From: Bin5 sp965207495 | GTDB taxonomy: Bacteria > Chloroflexota > Anaerolineae > Caldilineales > Caldilineaceae | NCBI GenBank assembly: GCA_965207495.1 | Contig: OZ242287.1 | Span: forward strand, 3,534,001-3,598,000 | Length of the DNA: 64,000 nt | Direction of reading: 5' to 3' | Part shown: positions 7,571 to 16,828 of the stretch, in pieces | How positions within the stretch are numbered: the stretch's first letter is position 1 | How the letters are laid out: the number at the start of each line of letters is the position of its first letter | Made by a program: the position numbers and the translations under genes | Notes under the pieces: model-generated | Database searches by the model: none | Seen by the model: the letters and a program-made list of their open reading frames with translations, nothing else | Told to the model about the DNA's origin: nothing

Positions 7571-8587
7571 ATGGCATCGGATTTGCGGACAAAGAGTGCA
7601 GGGTCAACGATGACCGGTCAAGTTGGACGAGAGCGCAGAAAACGAGTTGTTCAGTTTCTTCTGGACAACGGCCTCTTCATCGCATTCGTGCTGGAGCTCA
7701 TTCTCTTTGCCGTAGCCGCTCCCGACCTCTTCATCAGGTCGAGAACGCTAGAGGCTATTCTGCGTTTGAGCGGCCCGGCGGGGATCGTACTTGCTTCTTA
7801 CACGATCACGCTGATCTCGGGTCAGATCGATCTCTCCACGGCCCAGGTTGGCGGCATGGCATCGCTCATGTTTGCCGCGGTCTTCCAGCTGTTGGAGTGG
7901 CCGCTCGGCGTTGCTCTTGCCTTAACCGTGGTGTTGACGATCGCAGTCGGCCTGTTGAGCAGCTATCTGATCCAACAGGGCATTCCTTCATTCGTGTCCA
8001 CACTGGCGGTTGGCGTCGTCAGTGGTGGAATCGGCTACCTGATCATCAATCTGACCAAACAACCGGGCATGATCCGGCTGGTGCGGCCCCCGCTGCGCGA
8101 TATCGCGAATTTTGAAGTCTTTAATGTCCCTTTTGTCATTCCTCTGATGTTTATTGCCTACGCGATAGGCTGGGTGGTGCTCAACCAGACCCGGTTTGGC
8201 GCCCACATCTACGCATTGGGCGGAAATCCCGCCGCGGCGGCTCTGAACGGAATTAACGCCGACCGCATTGCCCGCATCGTTCTGGTGATCAATGCAGTCA
8301 TCACCGGCATGGCCGGCATCCTGATCGCTGGGCGGCAGCTGGCTGCGCAGCCCGGTGTGGAGGGCCTGGGGCAGTCGCTGACGGCGGCGTTGTTTGCCGG
8401 GGTGGCGCTTTCGGGCGGCAGCGGAAAGATCGAGCGCACGTTGATCGGGCTTCTCTTTCTGTCTACGCTAACAATAGGTCTGGGCATACTGAACGTTTCG
8501 GCGCCGGTGCGGCAACTGATCAACGGGCTTGCATTCGTCTTTGCCATCCTGCTGGACAGCATCCGCCAACAGCTGGCGACTCGATAG
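7571..8587 (+). CDS. Sugar ABC transporter permease 1 (RbsC/BPD_transp_2 family)
   Basis: A 338-residue membrane protein with about nine or ten helices. It contains the family motif region SGQIDLS after helix 3 (compare SGGIDLS in RbsC), the cytoplasmic loop GWVVLNQTRFGAHIYALGGNPAAAALNGI that contacts the ATPase (EAA-like loop), and the late GVALSGGSGKIERTLIG segment. It forms the transmembrane channel with the next gene product. An in-frame ATG at 7610 is an alternative start. The gap from the binding-protein gene is about 100 bases and holds only the stem-loop. Confidence 0.9.
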   Translation: MASDLRTKSAGSTMTGQVGRERRKRVVQFLLDNGLFIAFVLELILFAVAAPDLFIRSRTLEAILRLSGPAGIVLASYTITLISGQIDLSTAQVGGMASLMFAAVFQLLEWPLGVALALTVVLTIAVGLLSSYLIQQGIPSFVSTLAVGVVSGGIGYLIINLTKQPGMIRLVRPPLRDIANFEVFNVPFVIPLMFIAYAIGWVVLNQTRFGAHIYALGGNPAAAALNGINADRIARIVLVINAVITGMAGILIAGRQLAAQPGVEGLGQSLTAALFAGVALSGGSGKIERTLIGLLFLSTLTIGLGILNVSAPVRQLINGLAFVFAILLDSIRQQLATR

Positions 8588-8598
8588 AGGACGGTGAC

Positions 8599-9594
8599 GT
8601 GCTAGGATTCTTGAACCAAGGAGATCTGTCGATAAGCAGGCGAAGGCGGGAACAACTCCTGTTCCTGATGGACAACGGTATCTACGTCGTAACGGTCCTC
8701 CTCTTCATCGCCTTCATTTTTCTGGCCCCTTACTTCTTCACGACCCGCAACCTGGTAAATGTCCTGATCAGCGCTTCGCTGGCCGGGATCGTTACAGCCG
8801 GTTACACAGTGGCCATCCTTGCGGGCCAGATCGACACCTCCACCCAAGGTGTTTTGGCGGTCGCAACGGTGATGACGGCTCTCCTTTTCGAGGAAGTCGG
8901 ATTATCACTTCCTTTGACAGTGATATGCGCGCTTGGAGCCGGCATAGCCGCGGGGCTGTTCAACGGTGTGATCGTTGTCAACGGAAGAATCGTCGCATTT
9001 GTGGCGACCTTGGCAACTTCAGGGGTAATGCTGGCGATATCCCTGTTTCTCAGCGGCGGACAGACGATTACGATAGCCCGTGAGGGCTTGCAGGAAGTGG
9101 TTTTCATTCGCCTGTTCGGCATCCCGTCGTCGGTCTGGATCATGTTCATGTGCTACATCGTCGGTTGGGTCATGCTTACGCAGACGAAGCTCGGCGCTCA
9201 CATTTATGCGACCGGCGCAGACTATCGTGCGGCGTTGCTGAGCGGTGTGCCGGTGAACAGAGTAATCCGTGTCGCGCTCGTGGTATCGGCCCTGACTGCG
9301 GCTCTTACAGCCATCCTGGTCACGGCGCGGGCGAAGCAGTCGGCCATGTTCGGGCTGGCGATTGCGGGCAGCGTGGACTTTGTCACAGCGTTGACGGCTG
9401 TCCTGCTGGGGGGGTTCAGCCTTTTCGGCGGCGTCGGCCGCATTGAACGTAATCTTGTAGCGGTACTATTTCTGACTATTCTGGGCAACGGGCTGCAGTT
9501 GATGGACGTTGCCACCGGAGTTATTCTGATCGTCCGCGGCTTCGCGCTGGTTTTTGCCGTTATTCTCAGTGTGCTGCGGGCGCGCATGACCTGA
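8599..9594 (+). CDS. Sugar ABC transporter permease 2 (RbsC/BPD_transp_2 family)
   Basis: A 331-residue paralogue of the preceding permease, separated by 11 bases and started by GTG behind an AGAGG ribosome-binding site. It keeps the same markers: LAGQIDTS, the MLTQTKLGAHIYATGADYRAALLSGV coupling loop and LLGGFSLFGGVGRIERN. Two different permeases imply a heterodimeric channel, whereas classical ribose importers use a homodimer. The gene upstream supplies the other half and the gene downstream the ATPase. Confidence 0.9.
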   Translation: MLGFLNQGDLSISRRRREQLLFLMDNGIYVVTVLLFIAFIFLAPYFFTTRNLVNVLISASLAGIVTAGYTVAILAGQIDTSTQGVLAVATVMTALLFEEVGLSLPLTVICALGAGIAAGLFNGVIVVNGRIVAFVATLATSGVMLAISLFLSGGQTITIAREGLQEVVFIRLFGIPSSVWIMFMCYIVGWVMLTQTKLGAHIYATGADYRAALLSGVPVNRVIRVALVVSALTAALTAILVTARAKQSAMFGLAIAGSVDFVTALTAVLLGGFSLFGGVGRIERNLVAVLFLTILGNGLQLMDVATGVILIVRGFALVFAVILSVLRARMT

Positions 9595-9628
9595 GTCCAC
9601 TTTGCCGGCACTGAATTCGGAGTAATGT

Positions 9629-10378
9629 ATGGCGAGCGACCAAGTAATCCTGGAAACAGTTGATGTAGATAAATCCTTCGGTGCAGTGCACGCGGTGCGG
9701 TCGGTCAGCTGGAAGGTTTATCAGGGGCGCGTAAACGCTCTTGTAGGGGACAATGGGGCCGGTAAGTCCACATTGATCAAGCTGATCAGCGGGGCGCTGC
9801 AACCGAACAAGGGGGGCTTTCGCGTTCGCGGACAGGAGACGCGGATAGGGGGGCCAGCAGGCGCATTCGGCCACGGAATCGCCGCCGTCTATCAGGATCT
9901 AGCGCTGGTAGAGGGTCGCGACGTTGTGATGAACATGTTTCTGGGCAGTGAATTGACGCGGGGGCCGGGCCAGATATTCCTGGATCACAAGGGCATGCTG
10001 CAGCAGGCGCACGACGTACTCGATGACATTCACGCCCGCATACCCAATGTTCGTGAAATGGTCCGCAATTTGTCAGGCGGACAGCGCCAGGCCGTAGCCG
10101 TGGGGCGTGCGCTGATCCGCGGCGGTGAAATTATCATCATGGACGAGCCCACGGCTGCTCTGGGTGTGGAGCAGACGCAGGAAGTGCTGCAGCTGATCGA
10201 CACTTTGAGGGGGCAGGGCAAGACTATCATTCTCATCAGCCACAACATCCAACAGGTCTTCGAAATTGCCGACTACATTTCGGTAATGTTTCACGGCGAG
10301 CTAATCGGGACACGTACCAGAGACGAGGCGACTGAGGCCGAGGTGGTGGCCATGATTATGGGAAGACGCTCGCCCTAG
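9629..10378 (+). CDS. Sugar ABC transporter ATP-binding protein (single domain)
   Basis: A 249-residue ATPase with Walker A GDNGAGKST, Q-loop YQDLALVEGR, signature LSGGQRQAVAVGRAL, Walker B IIIMDEPTAAL and switch His in LISHNIQQ. The sequence is closest in style to RbsA/XylG/FrcA-type sugar ATPases. It carries one nucleotide-binding domain, whereas the classical RbsA is a tandem of two, so it should work as a homodimer on the two permeases. An ATG four bases upstream (9625) is out of frame. The gene lies 34 bases after permease 2. Confidence 0.9.
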   Translation: MASDQVILETVDVDKSFGAVHAVRSVSWKVYQGRVNALVGDNGAGKSTLIKLISGALQPNKGGFRVRGQETRIGGPAGAFGHGIAAVYQDLALVEGRDVVMNMFLGSELTRGPGQIFLDHKGMLQQAHDVLDDIHARIPNVREMVRNLSGGQRQAVAVGRALIRGGEIIIMDEPTAALGVEQTQEVLQLIDTLRGQGKTIILISHNIQQVFEIADYISVMFHGELIGTRTRDEATEAEVVAMIMGRRSP

Positions 10379-10399
10379 GGTGTCAGAGTCAAGACGGCA

Positions 10400-13369
10400 A
10401 TGCACAGGCGAATGTGGGCACAGTTGTCCAGACGAATCGGCCCGGCGCTCAGCCCTGTTCTGCTCGCAGCCAAGCGTCTGAAGGTCGAAGCATGGCTGGC
10501 TGCCGCGATCGCCGTCGGGTTGCTGGCAGCTGTCGCATTCACTACCTGCATCCCAACCTACAGCAACGCCGTCTATGTGCGGCTGCTGCGACAAGAGCTA
10601 CATGAGAAGACGAAGAACTATCCTCCCTTCGCGTTCATGTTTCACTTTCTCGGCGCCAAACATGGGAACGCCGAATGGGATGACGTTCGCTCGGTAGACA
10701 GCTATTTAACGAATCAGGCCGCTGGCAGTTTGGGCCTGCCCCGTATCGTCGATGTCCGTTTCTTCCAGACGGTACCTTTCTCCATTTTTCCCCAGGACTC
10801 AGAGACACAGGCGATCGCGCACTCTGCCACTGCCGATCTGAGCTTCGCCTTTCAGAGTGGTCTGGAGCAAAAGGTCACGTTGTTAGAGGGGCGCTTCCCG
10901 ACAGCCGGCGGTCTGTTTACGAGCAGGTCGGCGCCGGTCGAAGTCCTCATCAACATTAACCTGGCAGAAAAGATGGGCTGGCAGGTCGGCGAGACTCTTA
11001 TTGCCTTTTCGCAGAATAGCGAGGAGTCGGAGGAGGCGCCGAGGCAGATACCAATACAGGTGGCGGGCGTCTGGCAGGTGACGGACCGGCATGACGAGTA
11101 CTGGTTCTACAACCCGTTCGCCCTCATACGGAATCAGCTGCTGGTGACGGAGGAGGCCTTTTCCAGGCAGATTGGTTCCGTCCTGAGCGGGGAGATTGCG
11201 GTCGGCGCCTGGTACATGGTGCTGGACGGGGAGTCGTTTGAAGTCAGGGAGGCCAGCGCATTTCTGGAGAGGCTGCGGCGGGTCGATCAGGGGGCCGGTG
11301 CGCTGCTTCCCGGCACGTCGTTGCTGGTGGCGCCCAGCAGCTCTGGATTGAAAAGGTACCAGCGGGCGGCGCAGGCGATGACGCAGTCGTTATTTGTGAT
11401 CGCGCTGCCGATATTCGGATCGATCACGGCCTATCTCTGGCTGGTTGCAGGTGTCTATGTTGAGAGGCGGCGGGCCGAGATTTCGTTGTTGCGCAGTCGA
11501 GGGGCGTCTGCAGGCCAAATTGCGATCATGGTCGTGTTGGAGGGGTTGGTGCTGGGCGCTGTTGCCTGGGCCGGCGGTGTGCCGGTCGGCAGCAGAATAG
11601 CGCAGGTGATCGACAGGACGCAGGGATTTCTGGAGTTCGGCGGCACGTCGGTGTCTCCTATGACAATCACGCCGTCTGTGGAGCGCATCGCCATGGTGAC
11701 GGTCGCGCTGGCGCTGCTGTTCATCCTGGTGCCCACGCTGGGGGCAGCTCGCCATACGCTGGCGTCATACCGCCGCGAGCGAGCGCGCGGGCGTTGGAAG
11801 TGGCGGCACGGCCTCGGCCTTGACCTGATCATTTTGTTGGCGGCCGGTTACGGTACTTACAGGCTGCGAAGTCAAGGGGGGCTCGTTCCGATGGGTGTAG
11901 ACGACCCGGAGGTAATTGGGCCCACGCTCGATCCGCTGCTCTTTGTCACGCCTGTTCTGTGGCTCCTCGGGTTCGCGCTTTTGGGTGTGCGGGTCTTGAC
12001 GCCCCTTATGCTGGCGATCTCCTGGATTTCGCGGCAGCTGGAGGGGCTGGGACTGCTGCTCGCGGTGCGCCGGTTGGCCCGGTCTACGGGAAACTATCGG
12101 ATTCCGCTGCTGCTTCTCATTGTGACGCTGAGTTTGGCCGTGTTCACCGCTTCGCTGGCACAGACGATGGGCAAACAGATCGCAGCGGAAATTCGCTATC
12201 GAATCGGGGCGGACATGCGCTTGACCGAGGTCGGCGAGAGCATTGAGATCGACCCCTTGGGAATCTCCTCTTCAACCGGTCGTGGAGGTGTTGATTCTGA
12301 CACTGTCCAGCAGGAGTCAGCGTCTGCTGAGGGGTACACGTCGTGGTCATTTTTGCCGGTCGCTGAGCACAGAAGTGCTCCCGGCGTGCAGGCGGTGGCA
12401 AGGGTGGGGAGATACAAGGCGCTGGCCGAGGTTGGTCAGTGGAAACAGGAAGGAAATTTTATAGGGATAGACCGGGCCGACTTTCCCGACGTCGTCTTCT
12501 GGCGACGTGATTTTGCGGCCAGCAGCCTGGGATCACTGATGAACGCTCTGGCAGTGGAGCCGAACGGCGTATTGGTCCCGAACAGTTTCTTACGCCAGAT
12601 GGTGCTGAAGGAGGGAGACGACCTGCGCGTTGTAGTGTCGATTCCCGAGCAACTGAAGGAGCTGACGTGGCTGGAGGCGCCAATCGACTTCAAAATCGTG
12701 GGCAGCTTCGAGAGGTTTCCATCCTGGGAGCCGGAGGCGGGACCCGTCATCGTTGGCAACCTGGAATACGTGTTCGAGCGCGCAGGCGGACAGTTCCCTT
12801 TCGATGTCTGGCTGCGAACCGAGCCTGACCCGAACTATGACCTGATCGAACAGGATCTGCGAGATAAAGGGTTTCAGATATTGGGTTGGGAAGCGCCGGG
12901 GCCCTGGGTCTTGCAGGCTCTACGGAGGCCGGAGTTCCAGGGCGTCGTTGGGCTGCTATCGATTGGCTTTGTGGCCTGCACACTCTTGACAGTTCTGGGC
13001 TTTGTCCTTTTCACTATTTCGTCATTTCGCGAACGGGCGATCGAGACGGGCGTGTTGCGCGCCCTGGGGTTCACGCCGCGTGAGGTCATTTCACTCATGG
13101 GATGGGAGCTGAGTGTCTTGCTTCTATTTGGGTTGACGGTCGGGACGGGCATTGGGATCTGGACAAGCGCCACCTTCATTCCCTATCTACAGAGCGGCAT
13201 CGACCCCATGCCGACGATTCTCCCTTTGGCGCCGCAGATCGCGTGGCCGCGGGTCTACCAGGTTTACCTCGTTCTGGGAACACTTTACCTATGCTCAACG
13301 GCACTGCTGACAGTCTCCCTGATGCGTTCGCAAGTTACACAGGCCATAAAGATGGGTGAAACGGTCTGA
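10400..13369 (+). CDS. Very large FtsX-type ABC permease
   Basis: A 989-residue membrane protein with two FtsX permease regions. The N-terminal helix (about residues 30-50) is followed by a large extracytoplasmic MacB-like domain (about 50-325). Next come the first three-helix FtsX unit (around RRRAEISLLRSRGASAGQI), a middle membrane block (about 475-600), a second extracytoplasmic domain (about 600-850) and the last FtsX unit (around FRERAIETGVLRALGFTPREV). Such duplicated permeases work with LolD/MacB-type ATPases in lipid or lipoprotein extraction or export, without substrate import. No such ATPase is encoded beside it; the gene lies 21 bases after the sugar ATPase. Partner and substrate are unknown. 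Confidence 0.85.
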   Translation: MHRRMWAQLSRRIGPALSPVLLAAKRLKVEAWLAAAIAVGLLAAVAFTTCIPTYSNAVYVRLLRQELHEKTKNYPPFAFMFHFLGAKHGNAEWDDVRSVDSYLTNQAAGSLGLPRIVDVRFFQTVPFSIFPQDSETQAIAHSATADLSFAFQSGLEQKVTLLEGRFPTAGGLFTSRSAPVEVLININLAEKMGWQVGETLIAFSQNSEESEEAPRQIPIQVAGVWQVTDRHDEYWFYNPFALIRNQLLVTEEAFSRQIGSVLSGEIAVGAWYMVLDGESFEVREASAFLERLRRVDQGAGALLPGTSLLVAPSSSGLKRYQRAAQAMTQSLFVIALPIFGSITAYLWLVAGVYVERRRAEISLLRSRGASAGQIAIMVVLEGLVLGAVAWAGGVPVGSRIAQVIDRTQGFLEFGGTSVSPMTITPSVERIAMVTVALALLFILVPTLGAARHTLASYRRERARGRWKWRHGLGLDLIILLAAGYGTYRLRSQGGLVPMGVDDPEVIGPTLDPLLFVTPVLWLLGFALLGVRVLTPLMLAISWISRQLEGLGLLLAVRRLARSTGNYRIPLLLLIVTLSLAVFTASLAQTMGKQIAAEIRYRIGADMRLTEVGESIEIDPLGISSSTGRGGVDSDTVQQESASAEGYTSWSFLPVAEHRSAPGVQAVARVGRYKALAEVGQWKQEGNFIGIDRADFPDVVFWRRDFAASSLGSLMNALAVEPNGVLVPNSFLRQMVLKEGDDLRVVVSIPEQLKELTWLEAPIDFKIVGSFERFPSWEPEAGPVIVGNLEYVFERAGGQFPFDVWLRTEPDPNYDLIEQDLRDKGFQILGWEAPGPWVLQALRRPEFQGVVGLLSIGFVACTLLTVLGFVLFTISSFRERAIETGVLRALGFTPREVISLMGWELSVLLLFGLTVGTGIGIWTSATFIPYLQSGIDPMPTILPLAPQIAWPRVYQVYLVLGTLYLCSTALLTVSLMRSQVTQAIKMGETV

Positions 13370-13488
13370 TGGCAGCTGCAAACTGTCAGGCGGGGTGCCG
13401 GACAAGGGTTGAAGCCTAGCGGTCCTGCCTGAATAGTAGGAACCGGACAAATACGCGACTAATTCGTACATCCTAGAGCCAATACGAT

Positions 13489-14466
13489 ATGCAAGAGACA
13501 GTCATTCAGACGCCCGCCCGCCTACATTTCGGCCTCCTTGACCTGCACGGGGGTCTGGGTCGAATCGACGGCGGAATTGGTTTGGCTCTCGAAGAGCCCA
13601 AGACGGTGATTTCTGCCAGGCGCAGCCGCAACCGCGAAGCATCCTGCCCTATGGAGCCAGCTTTCGAGGCGCGCCTTGGGACAGCAATTCAAGCTGTTTG
13701 CAAACACTACGAGTTTCCCGGCGCTGCCGTCGCCGTAGAGGAGAGGGCGCGGCCTCACTCCGGTCTGGGCAGCGCCTCCCAGACGCTAGTGGGCGCGGGG
13801 ATCGCCGTCTGCGCGCTCTACGGTCTGAGCCCGAGCGCAACGGAGATCGCGGGGCTGGTCGGTCGCGGCGGGACGTCCGGCATCGGCATCGGCGCGATCC
13901 AACAGGGGGGATTTATTCTGGATGGAGGACACCGTTTTCGGCGGGGAGAAGGAAGCAAGACCGGGTACTCGCCTTCATCGGCTTCTGTTGGCGCGCCGCC
14001 TCCTCCTGTTCTGGCGCGCTACGACTTTCCGGCCTGGGATGTCCTGATCGTGATTCCAAGGGGGGAGGGCGCAAGCGGCGACCGCGAGCGTGACCTGTTC
14101 GAGGAGGCCTGTCCTGTCCCGGCGGGGGAGGTGGAGAAGATGTGCCGGATTCTCCTGGCACAGATGCTGCCCGCAGTTCTGGAGGCGGATCTAGAGACTT
14201 TCGGGGCGGCGATGGAGGCCTTCCAGGGATTCGGGTTCAAGGTGTTTGAAGCGGAAACACAAGGTCCGCTGGTCGCGGCGTGCGCCGAATTTCTGCGTTC
14301 TAACGGCGGAATAGGGGTGGGAATGAGCAGTTGGGGTCCGACACTGTATGCTTTTGGCGACGATCTTTCGGCGCTGCGGGAAAAGGCGGACACGTGGTTG
14401 GCGTCAAGAGGCGGCGGGGAGGTCATTCTGACCAGAGCCAACAACGATGGGTTCAGGAGACTGTGA
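13489..14466 (+). CDS. Beta-ribofuranosylaminobenzene 5'-phosphate synthase-like GHMP protein
   Basis: A 325-residue GHMP-superfamily protein resembling beta-RFAP synthase (MptG). That enzyme condenses PRPP with an aminobenzoate or hydroxybenzoate, with loss of CO2, in the first committed step of tetrahydromethanopterin synthesis. Visible motifs are the N-terminal TPARLHFGLLDL, the GHMP loop ARPHSGLGSASQ (about 88-98), the GRGGTSGIGIGA segment (126-137) and the C-terminal GMSSWGPTLYAF. The length fits the family. It is followed by a TrpF-like gene, and no other methanopterin gene is in the window, so the product may be something other than methanopterin. Assignment is by motif recognition only. 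Confidence 0.8.
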   Translation: MQETVIQTPARLHFGLLDLHGGLGRIDGGIGLALEEPKTVISARRSRNREASCPMEPAFEARLGTAIQAVCKHYEFPGAAVAVEERARPHSGLGSASQTLVGAGIAVCALYGLSPSATEIAGLVGRGGTSGIGIGAIQQGGFILDGGHRFRRGEGSKTGYSPSSASVGAPPPPVLARYDFPAWDVLIVIPRGEGASGDRERDLFEEACPVPAGEVEKMCRILLAQMLPAVLEADLETFGAAMEAFQGFGFKVFEAETQGPLVAACAEFLRSNGGIGVGMSSWGPTLYAFGDDLSALREKADTWLASRGGGEVILTRANNDGFRRL

Positions 14467-14575
14467 AGAGAAGATGGCAGTCCTGGAAGCTTCCTTTCAT
14501 GTTAAATGAAATCTGCAATCGCCGGAGGCAATTCGATTCCCCCTGGCGGATTCAATTTGGGATGGAGCTGAAAAG

Positions 14576-15247
14576 ATGACGGTCCTGAAGCTTTGCGGAA
14601 CGACAAGCGCAGAGGATGCGCGGCTGGGGCGCGGGGCAGACTACTGCGGTATCGTGGTGGGCGTGGCATGGTCGGAGCGAAGCCTGTCAATGGTAGAGGC
14701 CGCGGAGGTGGCACGCGCTTCGGGCGTGAGAAACGTCATTTTGCTGTGCAATCCAAGCGCTGCGTTCGCGGGGGAAGTTGCGATGGCCCTACGCCCACAC
14801 GCATTGCAGCTTCTTTGCCACGAAACACCGGAGCTTGTTGCCGAGTTGAAGCAAACACTCTCTTGTGAGATCTGGAAGACCGTTCATCTGCCTGCCGTGG
14901 ACGGACAAGCTTCAGCCGCGGCGTACGCCGACGCTGGGGCAGACGCGCTGCTGGTGGATGCGGTTGACGCGAGTGAGGGCTTTCAGCGGCTGGGAGGTAC
15001 CGGAAAAGTAGGAGACTGGGCGGCAATGACTGCGCTCAAGGAAGAGATAGGCATTCCCATTTTCCTGGCTGGCGGGATCAACCCTGAGAATGTTGCCGAC
15101 GCCGTTCGCTCGGTGCGCCCACATGGGATCGACCTTTGCAGCGGTGTGGAGGCGCAGCGGGGCGAGCGCGATGCGGAGAAGGTGCAGAGGCTACTTTGCA
15201 GGTTTCGGGATGCGACAGCGGAACTCTCGGGCCTGCCAAAGCCATGA
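14576..15247 (+). CDS. trpF: Phosphoribosylanthranilate isomerase (TrpF) family protein
   Basis: A 223-residue (beta/alpha)8 barrel of the TrpF family. The N-terminal LKLCGTT keeps the catalytic Cys at position 7, SERSLSMVEA aligns with the family's S-P-R-V-S region, LLVDAVD keeps the catalytic Asp (about 128), and GGTGKVGDW, AGGINPENV and GIDLCSGVE form the phosphate-binding end. TrpF carries out the Amadori rearrangement of phosphoribosylanthranilate in tryptophan synthesis. No other trp genes are nearby. The neighbour 110 bases upstream is an RFAP-synthase-like enzyme that also makes a phosphoribosyl-aminobenzene compound, so a role in that pathway is possible. A tryptophan role remains the default. 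Confidence 0.75.
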   Translation: MTVLKLCGTTSAEDARLGRGADYCGIVVGVAWSERSLSMVEAAEVARASGVRNVILLCNPSAAFAGEVAMALRPHALQLLCHETPELVAELKQTLSCEIWKTVHLPAVDGQASAAAYADAGADALLVDAVDASEGFQRLGGTGKVGDWAAMTALKEEIGIPIFLAGGINPENVADAVRSVRPHGIDLCSGVEAQRGERDAEKVQRLLCRFRDATAELSGLPKP

Positions 15248-15282
15248 GCGAGAAAAACTATGCTTGCGGCAGGGGCAGCAGG

Positions 15283-16095
15283 TCAACTTTGTCTCTGCAG
15301 TTCGAAGCCTTCGCCGGAAGTGTGCCGTGAGAGAGAGGGCCGACCTGCCATGTCGGGGAAAGTAGGGCTGGGGAGATTCCGGCCTTGGGCCAGGAGCTGC
15401 TCTGCAATGGTTCTAATTCCGCGCTGGCTGGTTATCAGCCCCTGGTGCCGGAGCGACCACACTGCCATGTTACTGGCCGCGGTAAAGCGGGAGTTAAACG
15501 GCGGCAGAATCATGAGGTCGAAAGGGCTCCAAATGGAGACAAACGGGATGCTGGAGAGGATTTCGGCATCGGCGTTCAGATCTTGAAGGAATTCGCTATT
15601 TGGGCGCATTTGTAAGGCGCCGGGAAGGCTGCTGGCGTAGGCCATCAAGGTGCCGTAGTGGGGCGCGGCGACTGTCAGGAGGCGATTGGTGCGGGCCAAT
15701 CCACCCATTCGCTGGATGTAGTAGCGTGTGACGATGCCGCCAAGGCTGAAACCGACGAAGTCGAGCTTCTGGTAGGAGAGAAAGTTCCTGTCTATGAACT
15801 CGGCCAGCTGTTCAGCTAACGTCTCCAAAGGAACGCTGCAGTCGCTGGGCGCAAGCGTGACCGCGTGGGGCTCCAGCCCCAGTTCGGACAGATATGAGGC
15901 AAGGGGGTTGAAGACGGCAGCTTCATCCTTGTAGCCGTGAACCAGAACGGTGCGGTTGCGCCTGGTCTGTTCCAACGGAGAAACTGGGGGCAATGGTACC
16001 GTTCCTTCCACATTTTGCCCCGCGGGAGGCAGTTCCCACACTGACTGGGCGGCCTCTTGGTACTGTTGCCACAAGCGGTTTCGGATCGTGGACAT
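15283..16095 (-). CDS. Alpha/beta hydrolase, lipase-like
   Basis: A 270-residue alpha/beta hydrolase. VLVHGYKDE holds the oxyanion HG near residue 53, GFSLGG is the nucleophile elbow with Ser117, SIWSPFDLMILPP could supply the acid residue, and the His in SLRHQGLITS completes a triad. The layout, with a nucleophile elbow followed by RYYIQRMGG and APHYGT, resembles triacylglycerol lipase/PGAP1-like esterases. No signal peptide is seen, so it is probably cytoplasmic. It converges with the TrpF-like gene (35 bases between stops) and appears to be a single-gene unit. The substrate is unknown. Confidence 0.82.
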   Translation of the reverse strand: MSTIRNRLWQQYQEAAQSVWELPPAGQNVEGTVPLPPVSPLEQTRRNRTVLVHGYKDEAAVFNPLASYLSELGLEPHAVTLAPSDCSVPLETLAEQLAEFIDRNFLSYQKLDFVGFSLGGIVTRYYIQRMGGLARTNRLLTVAAPHYGTLMAYASSLPGALQMRPNSEFLQDLNADAEILSSIPFVSIWSPFDLMILPPFNSRFTAASNMAVWSLRHQGLITSQRGIRTIAEQLLAQGRNLPSPTFPDMAGRPSLSRHTSGEGFELQRQS

Positions 16096-16207
16096 TGTGA
16101 TTCCTACTCCTGTGAAACTTTTCTTTTGGATCTGAACTTCTACTCTATCATAGTCACCAAGGATGTTGAAACAGGCAATTGGCCTGCTGTTTCGGAGGAG
16201 CAGGTCT

Positions 16208-16235
16208 TTAGCATTTCCACTCTTTAGGTTAGAAT
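16208..16235 (+). promoter_or_regulatory. Candidate promoter for the peroxiredoxin gene
   Basis: TTAGCA (16208-16213) and TAGAAT (16230-16235) with a 16-base spacer lie about 130 bases before the peroxiredoxin start, in the intergenic region that diverges from the lipase-like gene. Confidence 0.35.
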
Positions 16236-16363
16236 ACGGGCCAGACCATCAACTTGGAACGGTGGATTCTTAGAGAGAGGATGAGGGCCCTTTGGGGGCA
16301 AGCAATCAGACTGGCACCCCGGTTCCATCCAGACATAAAATGGCAATTTCAACGGGAGGAAAA

Positions 16364-16828
16364 ATGAGAACTGAACTTACTACCGGCTCCCCCGCCCCGA
16401 CTTTTGAGGCCAATACGGACAGTGGCGAAACGGTTAGTCTGACTGACTATCGCGGACGGAAGGTCGTACTCTACTTTTACCCTAAGGACGACACCCCAGG
16501 ATGCACTACGCAGTCCTGTGGATTCCGTGATATCCATGGGGAGTTTGAGGAGAATAACACGGTCGTCTTCGGAATCAGCCCAGACGGCCAGGAGAGCCAC
16601 GAGAAGTTTCGGTCCAAGTTTGATCTACCTTTTACCTTGCTGGTGGATGAAGACCACTCGATTGCCGAAGCCTACGGGGTGTGGGGTGAACGCACGATGT
16701 ACGGTCGCACATTCATGGGAATCCACCGCAGTCACTTTGTAATCGATGAAAAAGGGGATCTGATCGAGGTTTCTTACGACGTGGCTCCAGCTGACAGTCC
16801 CACCGGGGCGCTCGCAGCTGTTTCGTGA
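16364..16828 (+). CDS. bcp: Thioredoxin-dependent peroxiredoxin, Bcp/PrxQ type
   Basis: A 154-residue AhpC/TSA-family peroxidase that reduces hydroperoxides with electrons from thioredoxin. YPKDDTPGCTTQSCGFRD holds the peroxidatic Cys and, five residues on, the resolving Cys, the arrangement diagnostic of PrxQ/Bcp. The frame extends upstream through a TTG, but the ATG giving MRTELTTG has a GGGAGG ribosome-binding site and the usual family N-terminus. It stands alone and converges with a small membrane protein gene; the roughly 110 bases between them contain a GCGTTGAC/GTCAACGC inverted repeat that may help end transcription. Confidence 0.95.
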   Translation: MRTELTTGSPAPTFEANTDSGETVSLTDYRGRKVVLYFYPKDDTPGCTTQSCGFRDIHGEFEENNTVVFGISPDGQESHEKFRSKFDLPFTLLVDEDHSIAEAYGVWGERTMYGRTFMGIHRSHFVIDEKGDLIEVSYDVAPADSPTGALAAVS

